Notes: a model not told the origin generated them from the letters alone. 64,000 nt of DNA from Coix lacryma-jobi var. lacryma-jobi (GCA_009763385.1 CM019822.1:28018842-28082841); one strand, 5' to 3'; counted from the stretch's first letter, positions 48,400 through 59,410 are shown. Program-made: numbers and translations.

Positions 48400-50181
48400 T
48401 GAAAGTCCCTGTTTGGTTTTGGTTAATTGATGTCACCTAGAGTACTAACCTTTGTCATGAAGTGTTCATAAGCTAGGTCGGTACACACCAAGTGTGAGAG
48501 CTAGATGATGACCATGGTGTTGGTGATGATGACCAAAAGATGGATCAAGTGCTCCACATTTGGAAAGAGAAGAAGAGAAAAGCAAAACCCTATGGAGATC
48601 AAGGCAAAGGTATAAATAGGAATTTTGTTTTGACACTCAAGACACCATAGAGGGTGTGAGTGTGTTTAGGATCGATAGCCGTACTATTAAGAGGGGACTA
48701 TCTCGGTGATTGCGGTTATCAAGTGCCACTAGGTGAATTCATACATGCATATGCATTAGGACCTAGTGTGCTAACCTCAAATCCTTTGAAAAATGTTTGG
48801 AAAATGCTAACACACTTGCACAAGGTGATGTACACTTGGTGGTGTTGGCACATTTGCAAAGGAGAAGAAACCGGAGTTGAAAACGTGTATTTCAGGCTTG
48901 ACCGGACGCTGGAATAGCGACCGGACGCTATTGACGTGCGTCCGGTCACTAGTGAAACACTGACCGGACTCTGCTGAAACAAACGACCGGACTCGCCTGT
49001 TCCACTGTTCACGAGAGGCATCGGTTCAAATAGAGTGATCGGACGCTGAGTGAGTCCGGTCAATGGTGACCGAACGCGTCCGGTCGATGAAAAACCTCTC
49101 TGGAACCTCTCTGTGTTTGACCGGACGCTGAGTGAAAATCTGACCGGACGCTAGTGAACTAGAGTCCGGTCACTACTTAAACTTCGACCGGACGCTACTA
49201 AAATATTGACCGGACGCGTCCGGTCAGTACGAAAAGTGCCCAGTGAAGGGGTAACGGCTCTATTTGTTTGAGGGGGTATATAAATATGAGTTGGCCGGCT
49301 TTGGGAGGTCTCTCTTGGCACTCTAACTTCTTGGACATCCCTTTGAGCTAAACATACTCCCTCCCACTCATCTCCTTGCTTGATAGCGCGAATCAAAGTG
49401 AGATTGAGTGATTCCAAGTGCATTTGCTTGTGTGTTTGCATCTAGTGGCACTTGGGGATCGTTGTTGCTGCGGTATTCTCTTTACTCTTGGTGGTTGCCG
49501 CCACCTAGACGGCTTGGAGCAGCGGAGGAGCATTGGCACGAGTTGGTGATTGTTCGTGGCCATCTCCCGGTGACTTGTGAGGGGTATTGTGCCTTCCCCG
49601 GCGAAGAGCCAAAAGGTAACTCTAGTAAATTGCACGTGTCATTGAGTTACCTCCATTTGTGGGTCGGTTCTTGTGGCGCTCAAGTGTTGAGCTAGGTTTG
49701 TGAACACCTATTAGCCACCGAACCACCAAGTGGTTGGTCGACACAACGGAGAGTAGCGTGCCGGCAAGCACGTGAACCTCGGGAGAAAATCATTGTGTCT
49801 CTTAGCCTCTTTGGACATCTCCCGGAGTTTCTTGGTATTCATATTGTGATTGATCACCTCTTGCCGGTGTTGGTATATCTCTCTACCACTTGAATTACAT
49901 TCTTTTCTTCTTGTGTAGTGGTAGTTTATCTTGCTAGTGTTAGCTCTCCAGTTCATTGTATTTAGCTCTTGCTAGCTCACTAGAATAGAGAGTAGTGACA
50001 TAGATTTTGTGTGCCTTAGAGACCATACCATACTAGAATTGTTTTGTTAGGTGGCTTGCATCACTTAGTAGAGCTAGTGCAAAAGGCTTCGCTTTGTATT
50101 TGTCTAACAAGTCTCTCTAAGTGTTTTGTAGAAATTTTTATTAGGCTATTCACCCCCCCTCTAGCCATTTAGGACCTTTCA
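48400..50181 (+). repeat. Element B 5' LTR
   Basis: 1,782 bp. Two TATA-like boxes, TATAAATA at 48611-48618 and TATATAAATA at 49277-49286. Preceded by a purine-tract-like sequence (48383-48399). Confidence 0.92.
48897..49230. repeat. GACCGGACGC minisatellite in element B LTR
   Basis: About a dozen copies of GACCGGACGC or its inverse GCGTCCGGTC, irregularly spaced. The same array occurs in the 3' LTR at about 57023-57355. Confidence 0.85.
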
Positions 50182-50183
50182 AG

Positions 50184-50196
50184 TGGTATCGGAGCC
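50184..50196 (+). promoter_or_regulatory. Element B primer-binding site
   Basis: TGGTATCGGAGCC, 2 bp after the 5' LTR, matches the complement of the initiator-Met tRNA 3' end with one difference. Confidence 0.85.
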
Positions 50197-50239
50197 GTGG
50201 TCACCGTTTGCATAAGGCTTAACAACCTTCGGTGTTGAA

Positions 50240-52255
50240 ATGGCTCAAATTGTGTTTAACCATGTTGGGGGCAAACCACCGTTCTTTGATGGCACATCTT
50301 TTGATTATTGGAAGAGAAAGATGAGAATGTATTTGGGTTCAATCAATGACAAGGTGTGGGATGTGGTAGAAAATGAGTTTGTGATTCTTGATCCTACCAA
50401 TCCAACACCAAATGACTCCATCAACAAGCAATGCAACACAATGGCGCTCAACACCATATACAATGCCATTGATCCAAAGGTGTTTGAGTAAATCAAAGAT
50501 CTTGACAATGCAAGTGAGGTGTGGAAAAGATTAGAAGAAACATATGAGGGCACTTCAACGGTAAAGAGTGCCAAGTTGTACATGCTCAAGGACAAGCTCA
50601 CCAACTTCAAGATGAAGGATGATGAATCAATTCCGGAAATATTCTATAGATTGCAAGTCATCATCAATGATCTCAAGTCCTTGGGAGAAAAGGTGCAAGA
50701 TGAAGACTTCACTCACTGGTTCTTGAGTTGCTTGCCCAAGAGATTCAAGACACTTCGCACCATCATCTTTAGAGGAGGCTTGAAGAATGTGACTCCAAAT
50801 GAGGTGCTTGGTGATGTCATGACCGAGGATCAATACAATGAAGATAGTGAAGAAGTGATCAAGGAAGAGGACAAGAAGAAGAAAAGTGTGGCATTCAAAG
50901 CCACCTCGTCAAAGAGCAAGGGCAAGTCCAAGAAGGAAGAATCAAGTGACAATGAAGAAGCTAGTGACATTGATGATGAAGCCTTAGCTCTCTTTGTGCG
51001 CAAATTTGGGAAATTCATGGAGAAGAAGGGCTATGGTGCAAGAAAGAGAAGAGATTACAACAAGAACAAAGACTATGTGAGAAGATGCTACAAGTGCAAG
51101 AGCAAGGATCACGTTGTAGCGGATTGTCCCTACAATAGTGACAATGATGAAGATGAAAAGAAGAAAGATAAGAAAGAGAAGAAAATGAGCTTCAAGAAGA
51201 AGAAGGGTGGCTCATATGTTGTCACATGGGATAGTGATGCATCATCCGATAATGAAGACTCAAGTGATGATGACAACAAGAAGAGCACCAAGAAGAAGGC
51301 ACTTGCAAGTATTGCTATCAACAACAAGCCTTCTCTATTTGACACTCCATCATGCTTCATGGCCAAGCCAACTAAGGTACAATCCGATGATGAGAGTGAT
51401 AGTGAGAGTGATGAGGATGAGGAGCACTCAAAGGAGGACCTCATGGACATGTTGGAGCAAGCTCACACTTGCTTTGAGATGAAGAGGAAGGAGTGCAAGG
51501 ATTTGCGCAAGAAGCTTAGTGCTCTTGAGCAAACCCTTAATGAGCTCAAGTCTACTCATGAGAGGCTAGAGGTAGCCCATGAGAAGCTTGGCAAGGCTCA
51601 CACCAAGCTTGAAAAAGCTCACTCCTCCCTCCTTGATCAAGTCAAGGTTGAGGACATTGTTCCAACATGTAACATAGGAGTAACTTGTGATATTCTTGAT
51701 GAATCATTTTATACTCCTATTGTTGTTGCTCCCACTAACTCCTCATGTAGCTCATCCACTACTACTTCTACTATGAGTGATGGTTTCACTTGTGATGCCT
51801 CACTAATGGTGGAGAATGAGACCTTGAAAAATGAGGTCAATGAGCTCACTCGTGCCTTAGGCAATGCCTATGGTGGAGATGCCCGCTTGCTTAAGTGCTT
51901 GGGTAGCCAACGGTTCTCTCTTAACAAAGAGGGATTGGGCTATACCCCCAATAATGGCAAGGCGGCCTTTGTGACTCACAAGACTAGTTTTGTGAGAAGC
52001 AATGGTCGGTCTTGCAAGAAATGCAAGCAATCCGGGCATATAGAGCAATATTGCAAGAACAAGAATAAAAATGCTAATGTATCCTCAATTCAATTTGATT
52101 CTTGTTATTTGCTTACCAAGGGTGTAAATGGTATAAAGGCTAAGTTTATTGGTGCTCCCATTGTTGGCCTAAAGAAGAAGGCAATTTGGGTGCCCAAGAG
52201 CTTAGTAACTAACCTTGGAGGACCCAAGCAAGTTTGGGTACCTAAGAAGAATTGA
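50240..52255 (+). pseudogene. Element B gag with one premature stop
   Basis: Frame starts MAQIVFNHVGGKPPFFDG and reads the Gag core (YWKRKMRMYLGSI, VWKRLEETYEGT), but an in-frame TAA interrupts it at 50489-50491 after DPKVFE, where a CAA is likely ancestral. It then continues in the same frame to 52255. Two CCHC knuckles are present: CYKCKSKDHVVADC (51086-51127) and CKKCKQSGHIEQYC (52013-52054), separated by a Lys/Asp/Glu-rich stretch and a coiled-coil-like segment. The end block is PKQVWVPKKN. Gag forms the virus-like particle in the cytoplasm. Confidence 0.88.
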
Positions 52256-52268
52256 TCATTTCTTGTAG

Positions 52269-55200
52269 GTCAATTATAAAGCCGGAGGAAGGCATTGGGT
52301 GCTTGATAGTGGGTGCACTCAACACATGACCGGAGATGCAAGAATGTTCAATTCAATCAACAAGAATGATGACAATGGGATTGATAGTATTACATTTGGT
52401 GATAATGGCAAAGGCAAGGTCAAGGGGCTTGGTAAGATTGCTATATCAAATGACATGAGCATATCCAATGTATTGCTAGTAGAGAGCTTGAACTTCAATT
52501 TGCTATCCGTGGCTCAATTGTGTGATCTTGGATTCAAATGCATATTTGGGGTTGATGATGTAGAGATCATAAGTGTAGATGGCTCAAACTTGATCTTCAA
52601 AGGCTTTAGATATGAGAATCTATATTTGGTTGATTTCAATGCTAGTGAAGCTCAATTGTCAACTTGTTTGTTCACCAAATCTAGCATGGGTTGGTTATGG
52701 CATAGAAGATTTGGTCATGTTGGAATGAAACAATTGAATAGATTGATTAAGCATGATCTAGTTAGAGGCTTGAAAGATGTGGTGTTTGAGAAAGATAAAC
52801 TTTGTAGCTCTTGTCAAGCCGGAAAGCAAGTTGGAAACACTCACCCTAAAAAGAGCATGATGAGCACTAGCAAAGCATTTGAGTTATTGCACATGGATCT
52901 ATTTGGACCAACAACATACACTAGCATTGGTGGAAACAAATATGGCTTTGTGATAGTGGATGATCTCACAAGATATACATGGGTGTTCTTTCTAAGTGAC
53001 AAAAGTGATACATATGCTACATTCAAATCTTTTGTCAAGAGATGTCACAATGAGTTTGAAACAACCATCAAGAAAGTGAGAAGTGACAATGGTAGTGAAT
53101 TTAGAAACACAAGAGTTGATGAGTTATGTGATGAATTTGGAATTAGACATCAATTCTCGGCCAAGTACACTCCACAATCAAATGGTCTTGTTGAAAGGAA
53201 GAATAGAACTCTCATTGATATGGCAAGATCTATGCTTAGTGAGTACAATGTGAGTCATTCATTTTGGGCCGAAGCTATCAACACGGCTTGCTATTGTAGC
53301 AACCGCCTCTATTGTCACCCTATGATGGAGAAGACACCTTATGAGATATTGAATGGAAGAAAGCCCAACATTGCATACTTTAGAGTCTTTGGTTGCAAAT
53401 GCTATATCTTGAAGAAAGGGACTAGATTGAGCAAGTTTGAGAAGAAATGTGATGAAGGCTTCTTGCTTGGTTACTCCACTACAAGCAAAGCATATAGAGT
53501 TTGGAATTTGGCTAGTGGTACTCTTGAGGAAGTGCATGATGTTGAATTTGATGAAACAAATGGCTCTCAAGATGAAGAAGAAAATCTAGATGATGTGAGA
53601 GGAACTCAATTGGTCAATGCAATGAAGAATATGGATATTGGTGATATTCGCCCTAGGGAAGTGATTGATGTTGAAGATGACAAAGATCAAGTGCTCACTT
53701 CTCCAATTATGCAAGCTAGTGGTTCTCAATTGCAAAATCAACAAGTGGCTAGTACATCTCAACCAAATGATCAAGCAAGTACAAGCAATCAAGTCCAAGT
53801 GCTCCAACCAACCAATGTTGCAAGAGATCATCCTTTAGATCAAATCATTGGTGGAATTCAAAGTGGTGTGCAAACTAGATCAAGATTGGCTTCATTTTGT
53901 GAACATTATTCTTTTGTATCATCCATCGAGCCAACCAAGATTGAAGAAGCATTACAAGATGTTGATTGGATCAATGCCATGCATGAAGAGCTTAACAACT
54001 TCACAAGAAATCAAGTATGGGAATTGGTAGAGAGGCCTAAGAACTACAATGTGATTGGCACTAGATGGGTCTTTCGCAACAAACAAGATCAAGATGGCAT
54101 CGTGGTGAGAAACAAAGCAAGATTAGTAGCACAAGGTTACACTCAAGTAGAGGGGCTTGACTTTGGTGAAACATATGCACCGGTTGCAAGATTAGAAGCA
54201 ATAAGAATCTTATTAGCTTATGCTTGTTCCCACAACATCAAGTTATATCAAATGGATGTCAAGAGTGCATTTCTCAATGGCTACATCAATGAGTTAGTAT
54301 ATGTTGAGCAACCACCCGGTTTTGAAGATGACAAGAAGCCCAACCATGTTTATAAGCTCAAGAAGGCACTTTATGGCTTGAAACAAGCACCAAGAGCATG
54401 GTATGAGAGGTTAAGTGATTTCCTTCTCTCTAAAGGGTTCAAGATGGGAAAGGTTGATACTACTCTCTTCACTAAGAAGATTGGAAAAGACTTGTTTGTG
54501 TTGCAAATCTATGTTGATGATATCATTTTTGGTTCAACCAATCAAGATTTTTGTGAAGAGTTTGGTGGATTGATGGCAAATGAGTTTGAAATGTCCATGA
54601 TTGGAGAGCTTAGCTACTTCCTTGGTCTACAAATCAAGCAATTGAAGGAAGGCACTTTTGTTAGTCAAGGTAAGTACATAAAGGACATGATCAAGAAGTT
54701 TGGATTGCAAGATGCAAAAGCCATTAGCACGCCTATGGGGACAAATGGTCAATTGGATAGTGATGCAAGTGGCAATATGGTGGATCAAAAGTTGTATCGG
54801 TCTATGATTGGAAGCCTACTCTATGTGACCGCATCAAGACCGGATGTCATGTTTAGTGTATGCATGTGTGCAAGATTTCAAGCCTCACCAAGAGAGAGTC
54901 ACTTGAAGGCAACCAAGAGAATATTGAGGTACTTGAAGCATACACAAGATATTGGTTTGTGGTATCCAAAGGGGTCAAACTTTGAGTTGATTGGATATTC
55001 GGACTCTGATTATGCGGGTTGCAAGGTTGATAGAAAGAGCACATCGGGCACATGTCAATTGTTGGGAAGATCACTTGTGTCTTGGTCATCAAAGAAGCAA
55101 AATAGTGTGGCACTTTCAACCGCCGAAGCCGAATACATATCCGCCGGTAGTTGTTGTGCTCAATTACTTTGGATGAAAGCAACTTTGGATGACTTTGGAA

Positions 55201-55463
55201 TCAATTTCAAACAAGTGCCATTGCTATGTGACAATGAGAGTGCGGTGAAGCTCACAAACAACCCCGTGCAACATTCAAGGACAAAGCATATTGACATTAG
55301 GCACCACTTCATAAGAGACCATCAACAAAAGGGTGATATTTCAATTGAGAGTGTTGGTACCGATGATCAACTTGCCGACATATTCACCAAGCCACTTGAT
55401 GAGAAGAGGTTTTGCAAGCTAAGGAATGAATTGAACATACTTGACTTCTCAAATATGTGTTGA
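52269..55463 (+). CDS. Element B pol: protease, integrase, RT, RNase H
   Basis: About 1,064 codons open from 52269, directly after a TAG, in a different frame from gag and without an early ATG. Protease site DSGCTQHMTGD; integrase zinc finger from WHRRFGHVG to CSSCQAGK; integrase core with HMDLFG, SDNGSEF and GLVERKNRT (Asp, Asp and Glu about residues 200, 264 and 299 counted from 52299); RT with QMDVKSAFLNG, YGLKQAPRAW and YVDD at 54510; RNase H with YSDSDYAGC, STAEAEYISA and DQLADIFTKPL. All domains appear complete. How pol is expressed (frameshift, splicing or reinitiation) is not shown. Confidence 0.92.
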   Translation, partial: VNYKAGGRHWVLDSGCTQHMTGDARMFNSINKNDDNGIDSITFGDNGKGKVKGLGKIAISNDMSISNVLLVESLNFNLLSVAQLCDLGFKCIFGVDDVEIISVDGSNLIFKGFRYENLYLVDFNASEAQLSTCLFTKSSMGWLWHRRFGHVGMKQLNRLIKHDLVRGLKDVVFEKDKLCSSCQAGKQVGNTHPKKSMMSTSKAFELLHMDLFGPTTYTSIGGNKYGFVIVDDLTRYTWVFFLSDKSDTYATFKSFVKRCHNEFETTIKKVRSDNGSEFRNTRVDELCDEFGIRHQFSAKYTPQSNGLVERKNRTLIDMARSMLSEYNVSHSFWAEAINTACYCSNRLYCHPMMEKTPYEILNGRKPNIAYFRVFGCKCYILKKGTRLSKFEKKCDEGFLLGYSTTSKAYRVWNLASGTLEEVHDVEFDETNGSQDEEENLDDVRGTQLVNAMKNMDIGDIRPREVIDVEDDKDQVLTSPIMQASGSQLQNQQVASTSQPNDQASTSNQVQVLQPTNVARDHPLDQIIGGIQSGVQTRSRLASFCEHYSFVSSIEPTKIEEALQDVDWINAMHEELNNFTRNQVWELVERPKNYNVIGTRWVFRNKQDQDGIVVRNKARLVAQGYTQVEGLDFGETYAPVARLEAIRILLAYACSHNIKLYQMDVKSAFLNGYINELVYVEQPPGFEDDKKPNHVYKLKKALYGLKQAPRAWYERLSDFLLSKGFKMGKVDTTLFTKKIGKDLFVLQIYVDDIIFGSTNQDFCEEFGGLMANEFEMSMIGELSYFLGLQIKQLKEGTFVSQGKYIKDMIKKFGLQDAKAISTPMGTNGQLDSDASGNMVDQKLYRSMIGSLLYVTASRPDVMFSVCMCARFQASPRESHLKATKRILRYLKHTQDIGLWYPKGSNFELIGYSDSDYAGCKVDRKSTSGTCQLLGRSLVSWSSKKQNSVALSTAEAEYISAGSCCAQLLWMKATLDDFGINFKQVPLLCDNESAVKLTNNPVQHSRTKHIDIRHHFIRDHQQKGDISIESVGTDDQLADIFTKPLDEKRFCKLRNELNILDFSNMC

Positions 55464-56525
55464 TGCACCCCACTTATATGACATGCCTCTCCTTCAACAA
55501 AGCAAGGTAAAAGTTGATTGGCATACGCATTCATACTTTGGTAGGACATGTTTAGTGCATCTAGTCATTCCTCACAATCATTAGGCTCATTCATGGAAAT
55601 AAAATGATTATGATGCTCATATGATGCCACTATAGTTTCTATGCTTGATATGATCTAGTGGTAACATATGACATGTTTATGGGCTTGCAATCCTAGTGTT
55701 TAATCTAGAGAATGAGCAATGGAATGTTTAACCAACGTGAGTACGATAACCATTGCAAGATGTGTGAAGAAGCTTACTCTAGAGCAAACCGTGTTAAATG
55801 TTTCATGCAAATGATCTAGATTGAACCAAATATGAAAGCGCTAACTCTCTCCTAAACAATTTGAACCTTTTTATGCAAACCTTTTATGGAAATGGATGAC
55901 AAAGGGGGAGAGAAAAGTCACAAAGATCAAATGAAGGGGATCAAAACTTTGAAAATGATTTTTTTGGAGCAAGCTCATGAACTTGGTTAACTTTGAAAAT
56001 GATTTTTGAGCACACAAGTAGGGGGAGCAAGCTCATGAACTTGGTTGTTGCATTTGTTTTGTGCATGTTCATATGCTTGCTTGCATTGCGCAAGTCGTTT
56101 AAAACTTGATATTCATGCTTGTGTGGTGTATGCTAGAAATAGATTTTGAATGATAATTTGCAAAACTAGCATGCATAGGTGGTAGCTAGATGTAATTTGT
56201 TTTTACATGTGATACTAGAGCCTCTCATATAATGTTGATCTCATGAGGTATCTAGTGTTTTTGTAAAGTCTAGTTAACCATGGTGCTAAGGATGGTATAC
56301 ATTGGCAACTCCGATTGATATCACGCTTCAAAGGTCCATTCTTTACACCTTAGGATCATTTGATAGTATTACTCTCCCACATTTCATATCTATGCATATG
56401 TGCCGAACTTGAACCAAACACTATAGCACATATGTAGGGGGAGCTAATACTAACAAAGAGGTGACTTAAATTTTCAAATACATATCTTTGTGAAGGTTGT
56501 CATCAATTACCAAAAAGGGGGAGAT
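55464..56525 (+). other. Element B 3' interior with purine tracts
   Basis: About 1 kb without an ORF, as is common in SIRE-type elements. The 3' purine tract is AAAAAGGGGGAGAT at about 56512-56525. Additional GGGGGAG tracts occur near 55905, 56021 and 56438. A short direct repeat containing GGAGCAAGCTCATGAACTTG occurs at about 55966 and 56025. Confidence 0.7.
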
Positions 56526-57690
56526 TGAAAGTCCTTGTTTGGTTTTGGTTAATTGATGTCACCTAGAGTACTAACCTTTGTCATGAAGTGTTCATAAGCT
56601 AGGTCGGTACACACCAAGTGTGGGAGCTAGATGATGACCATGATGTTGGTGATGATGACCAAAAGATGGATCAAGTGCTCCACATTTGGAAAGAGAAGAA
56701 GAGAAAAGCAAAACCCTATGGAGATCAAGGCAAAGGTATAAATAGGGATTTTGTTTTGACACTCAAGACACCATAGTGGGTGTGAGTGTGTTTAGGATCG
56801 ATAGCCGTACTATTAAGAGGGGACTATCTCGGTGATTGCGGTTATCAAGTGCCACTAGGTGAATTCATACATGCATATGCATTAGGACCTAGTGTGCTAA
56901 CCTCAAATCCTTTGAAAAATGTTTGGAAAATGCTAACACACTTGCACAAGGTGATGTACACTTGGTGGTGTTGGCACATTTGCAAAGGAGAAGAAACCGG
57001 AGTTGAAAACGTGTATTTCAGGCTTGACCGGACGCTGGAATAGCGACCGGACGCTATTGACGTGCGTCCGGTCACTAGTGAAACACTGACCGGACTCTGC
57101 TGAAACAAACGACCGGACTCGCCTGTTCCACTGTTCACGAGAGGCATCGGTTCAAATAGAGTGATCGGACGCTGAGTGAGTCCGGTCAATGGTGACCGGA
57201 CGCGTCCGGTCGATGAAAAACCTCTCTGGAACCTCTCTGTGTTTGACCGGACGCTGAGTGAAAATCTGACCGGACGCCAGTGAACTAGAGTCCGGTCACT
57301 ACTTAAACTTCGACCGGACGCTACTAAAATATTGATCGGACGCGTCCGGTCAGTACGAAAAGTGCCCAGTGAAGGGGTAACGGCTCTATTTGTTTGAGGG
57401 GGTATATAAATATGAGTTGGCCGGCTTTGGGAGGTCTCTCTTGGCACTCTAACTTCTTGGACATCCCTTTGAGCTAAACATACTCCCTCCCACTCATCTC
57501 CTTGCTTGATAGCGCGAATCAAAGTGAGATTGAGTGATTCCAAGTGCATTTGCTTGTGTGTTTGCATCTAGTGGCACTTGGGGATCGTTGTTGCTGCGGT
57601 ATTCTCTTTACTCTTGGTGGTTGCCGCCACCTAGACGGCTTGGAGCAGCGGAGGAGCATTGGCACGAGTTGGTGATTGTTCGTGGCCATC

Positions 57691-57971
57691 TGTAACGTCC
57701 CGACTCCACGAGACCGGGCCCACTTACATCTGGCAGCTTTTCTAGGATATAGACTTCCCTCACAGACCAACACCAGTCTTTTCTGCGCACTTTGTCCTCA
57801 CTCGTGCGCACCCGGGAAGAACTTCCCGGTCGGTCACCCATCCCTAATTTTCTCCAGGCCAAGCACGCTTAACTTTGGAGTTCTTTGGAGATGGGCTTCC
57901 GAAAAAGAAGTTGCAACTTGTTGGTATGAGTATCCTATTATTCCTATTAAGCCTTAGGCCGGAATGTTACA
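57691..57971 (-). repeat. Cassandra 3' LTR
   Basis: 281 bp, ends TGTAACGTCC and GAATGTTACA on the plus strand. Confidence 0.92.
57801..57934 (-). ncRNA. 5S rRNA-derived sequence in Cassandra LTR
   Basis: On the minus strand: CATACCA near the start, then CCCATCTCCAAAGAACTCC, AAGTTAAGCGTGCTTGG (A-box/IE region) and GGATGGGTGACC (C-box region), then GGGAAGT. These follow the order and spacing of plant 5S rRNA. Cassandra 5S segments are known to be recognised by RNA polymerase III. Confidence 0.85.
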
Positions 57972-58175
57972 TCCTCACCCCCTTAAGAGATCGACGTCCT
58001 CGTCGATCAATCCCAAGCCAGGAACGTCCTCTCTTGGCCACGTCCGTGTGTCCAGTGCCAGCACATGTGCCATGCTGTGTGACCACTCCGGGTCCACACC
58101 ATCCATGACCACCATGCCTGAGCAACTGTGACACACGTGCCCGTGAAACCGCGAGAGTCGGCTCTGATACCATTC

Positions 58176-58456
58176 TGTAACGTCCCGACTCCACGAGACC
58201 GGGCCCACTTACATCTGGCAGCTTTTCTAGGATATAGACTTCCCTCACAGACCAACACCAGTCTTTTCTGCGCACTTTGTCCTCACTCGTGCGCACCCGG
58301 GAAGAACTTCCCGGTCGGTCACCCATCCCTAATTTTCTCCAGGCCAAGCACGCTTAACTTTGGAGTTCTTTGGAGATGGGCTTCCGAAAAAGAAGTTGCA
58401 ACTTGTTGGTATGAGTATCCTATTATTCCTATTAAGCCTTAGGCCGGAATGTTACA
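58176..58456 (-). repeat. Cassandra 5' LTR
   Basis: 281 bp, no difference from the 3' LTR seen by eye. Confidence 0.92.
58286..58419 (-). ncRNA. 5S rRNA-derived sequence, second LTR copy
   Basis: Same segment as in the other Cassandra LTR, 485 bp further along. Confidence 0.85.
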
Positions 58457-59077
58457 CCATCTCCCGGTGACTTGTGAGGGGTATTGTGCCTTCCCCGGCG
58501 AAGAGCCAAAAGGTAACTCTAGTAAATTGCGCGTGTCATTGAGTTACCTCCATTTGTGGGTCGGTTCTTGTGGCGCTCAAGTGTTGAGCTAGGTTTGTGA
58601 ACATCTATTAGCCACCGAACCACCAAGTGGTTGGTCGACACAACGGGGAGTAGCGTGCCGGCAAGCACGTGAACCTCGGGAGAAAATCATTGTGTCTCTT
58701 AGCCTCTTTGGACATCTCCCGGAGTTTCTTGGTATTCATATTGTGATTGATCACCTCTTGCCGGTGTTGGTATATCTCTCTACCACTTGAATTACATTCT
58801 TTTCTTCTTGTGTAGTGGTAGTTTATCTTGCTAGTGTTAGCTCTCCAGTTCATTGTATTTAGCTCTTGCTAGCTCACTAGAATAGAGAGTAGTGACATAG
58901 ATTTTGTGTGCCTTAGAGACCATACCATACTAGAATTGTTTTGTTAGGTGGCTTGCATCACTTAGTAGAGCTAGTGCAAAAGGCTTCGCTTTGTATTTGT
59001 CTAACAAGTCTCTCTAAGTGTTTTGTAGAAATTTTTATTAGGCTATTCACCCCCCTCTAGCCATTTAGGACCTTTCA

Positions 59078-59251
59078 ACGATCCAGAACGACGGGGATGA
59101 GCACCTTGATGTTGACGACGACGATGGCTTGAGCGTGGACGGCGGCATGCTTGGCCTCAAGCGCGTCGAGGGCAGCAGCACGGTCGGCGTCAGCCTTGGC
59201 GGCGGCCTCGCGCAAGCGGCGTTCCGCCTCGGTCTCAGTGGCAGGGGCCAT
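59078..59251 (-). pseudogene. Copia A gag, N-terminal fragment
   Basis: Starts MAPATETEAERRLREA with an Ala/Glu/Lys-rich helix and reaches VNIKVLIPVVLD, the block that opens the core Gag domain of many plant Copia elements. It ends abruptly at the LTR of element B. The rest of the Gag core and any zinc knuckle are absent on the far side. Confidence 0.7.
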
Positions 59252-59397
59252 GGTAGGAGGTGGCACGTAGGAGGGATTGGCGGGAGGTGGAAGAGAGCCG
59301 ACGAGGTGGAAGCCTCAGCGACGGCAGCTGCTGGCGAGAGTCTCGGCGGCGGCGGCGTTTAGGTTTTGCGGAAGCTGTGCGGTCGCAGAAACGAAAG

Positions 59398-59410
59398 GTC
59401 TCCGATACCA
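59398..59410 (-). promoter_or_regulatory. Copia A primer-binding site
   Basis: Minus-strand TGGTATCGGAGAC starts immediately inside the 5' LTR. It resembles the complement of the 3' end of plant initiator-Met tRNA (TGGTATCAGAGC) with one internal difference. Confidence 0.8.

Larger units (their letters stand above)
57691..58456 (-). mobile_element. Cassandra TRIM retrotransposon
   Basis: 766 bp: two 281-bp LTRs (57691-57971, 58176-58456) that look identical, and a 204-bp interior. Flanked by CCATC (57686-57690, 58457-58461), so it interrupts the 3' LTR of B; the 5' LTR of B shows the empty site. On the minus strand the LTR end is followed by TGGTATCAGAGCC (initiator-Met tRNA), and a purine tract AAGGGGGTGAGGA precedes the other LTR. 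The LTR contains a 5S rRNA-derived segment, the hallmark of Cassandra. No coding capacity; it needs another element's proteins. Confidence 0.93.
48400..59077 (+). mobile_element. SIRE-type Copia retrotransposon B, nearly intact
   Basis: LTRs at 48400-50181 and 56526-59077 (the second includes a Cassandra element) have TGAAAGTCC...GGACCTTTCA ends. Primer-binding site TGGTATCGGAGCC follows the 5' LTR, and the purine tract AAAAAGGGGGAGAT precedes the 3' LTR. Gag with two zinc knuckles and a complete pol lie between. The LTRs differ by 11 substitutions and one indel by eye, so it is young. The flanks (GAGAT left, ACGAT right) do not form a clean duplication, and most of the host gag is missing at the left edge. 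SIRE/Maximus assignment rests on the Gag style, the LTR ends and the long 3' interior. Confidence 0.92.
56526..59077 (+). repeat. Element B 3' LTR (contains Cassandra)
   Basis: About 1,781 bp after removing Cassandra and its target duplication. TATA-like boxes correspond to those of the 5' LTR. Confidence 0.92.

Noticed and set aside
59078..59082. ACGAT as the target duplication of element B
   Set aside because: The left flank is GAGAT. Two mismatches in five are unlikely for an element whose LTRs differ by under 1 percent, so the left flank is considered rearranged.
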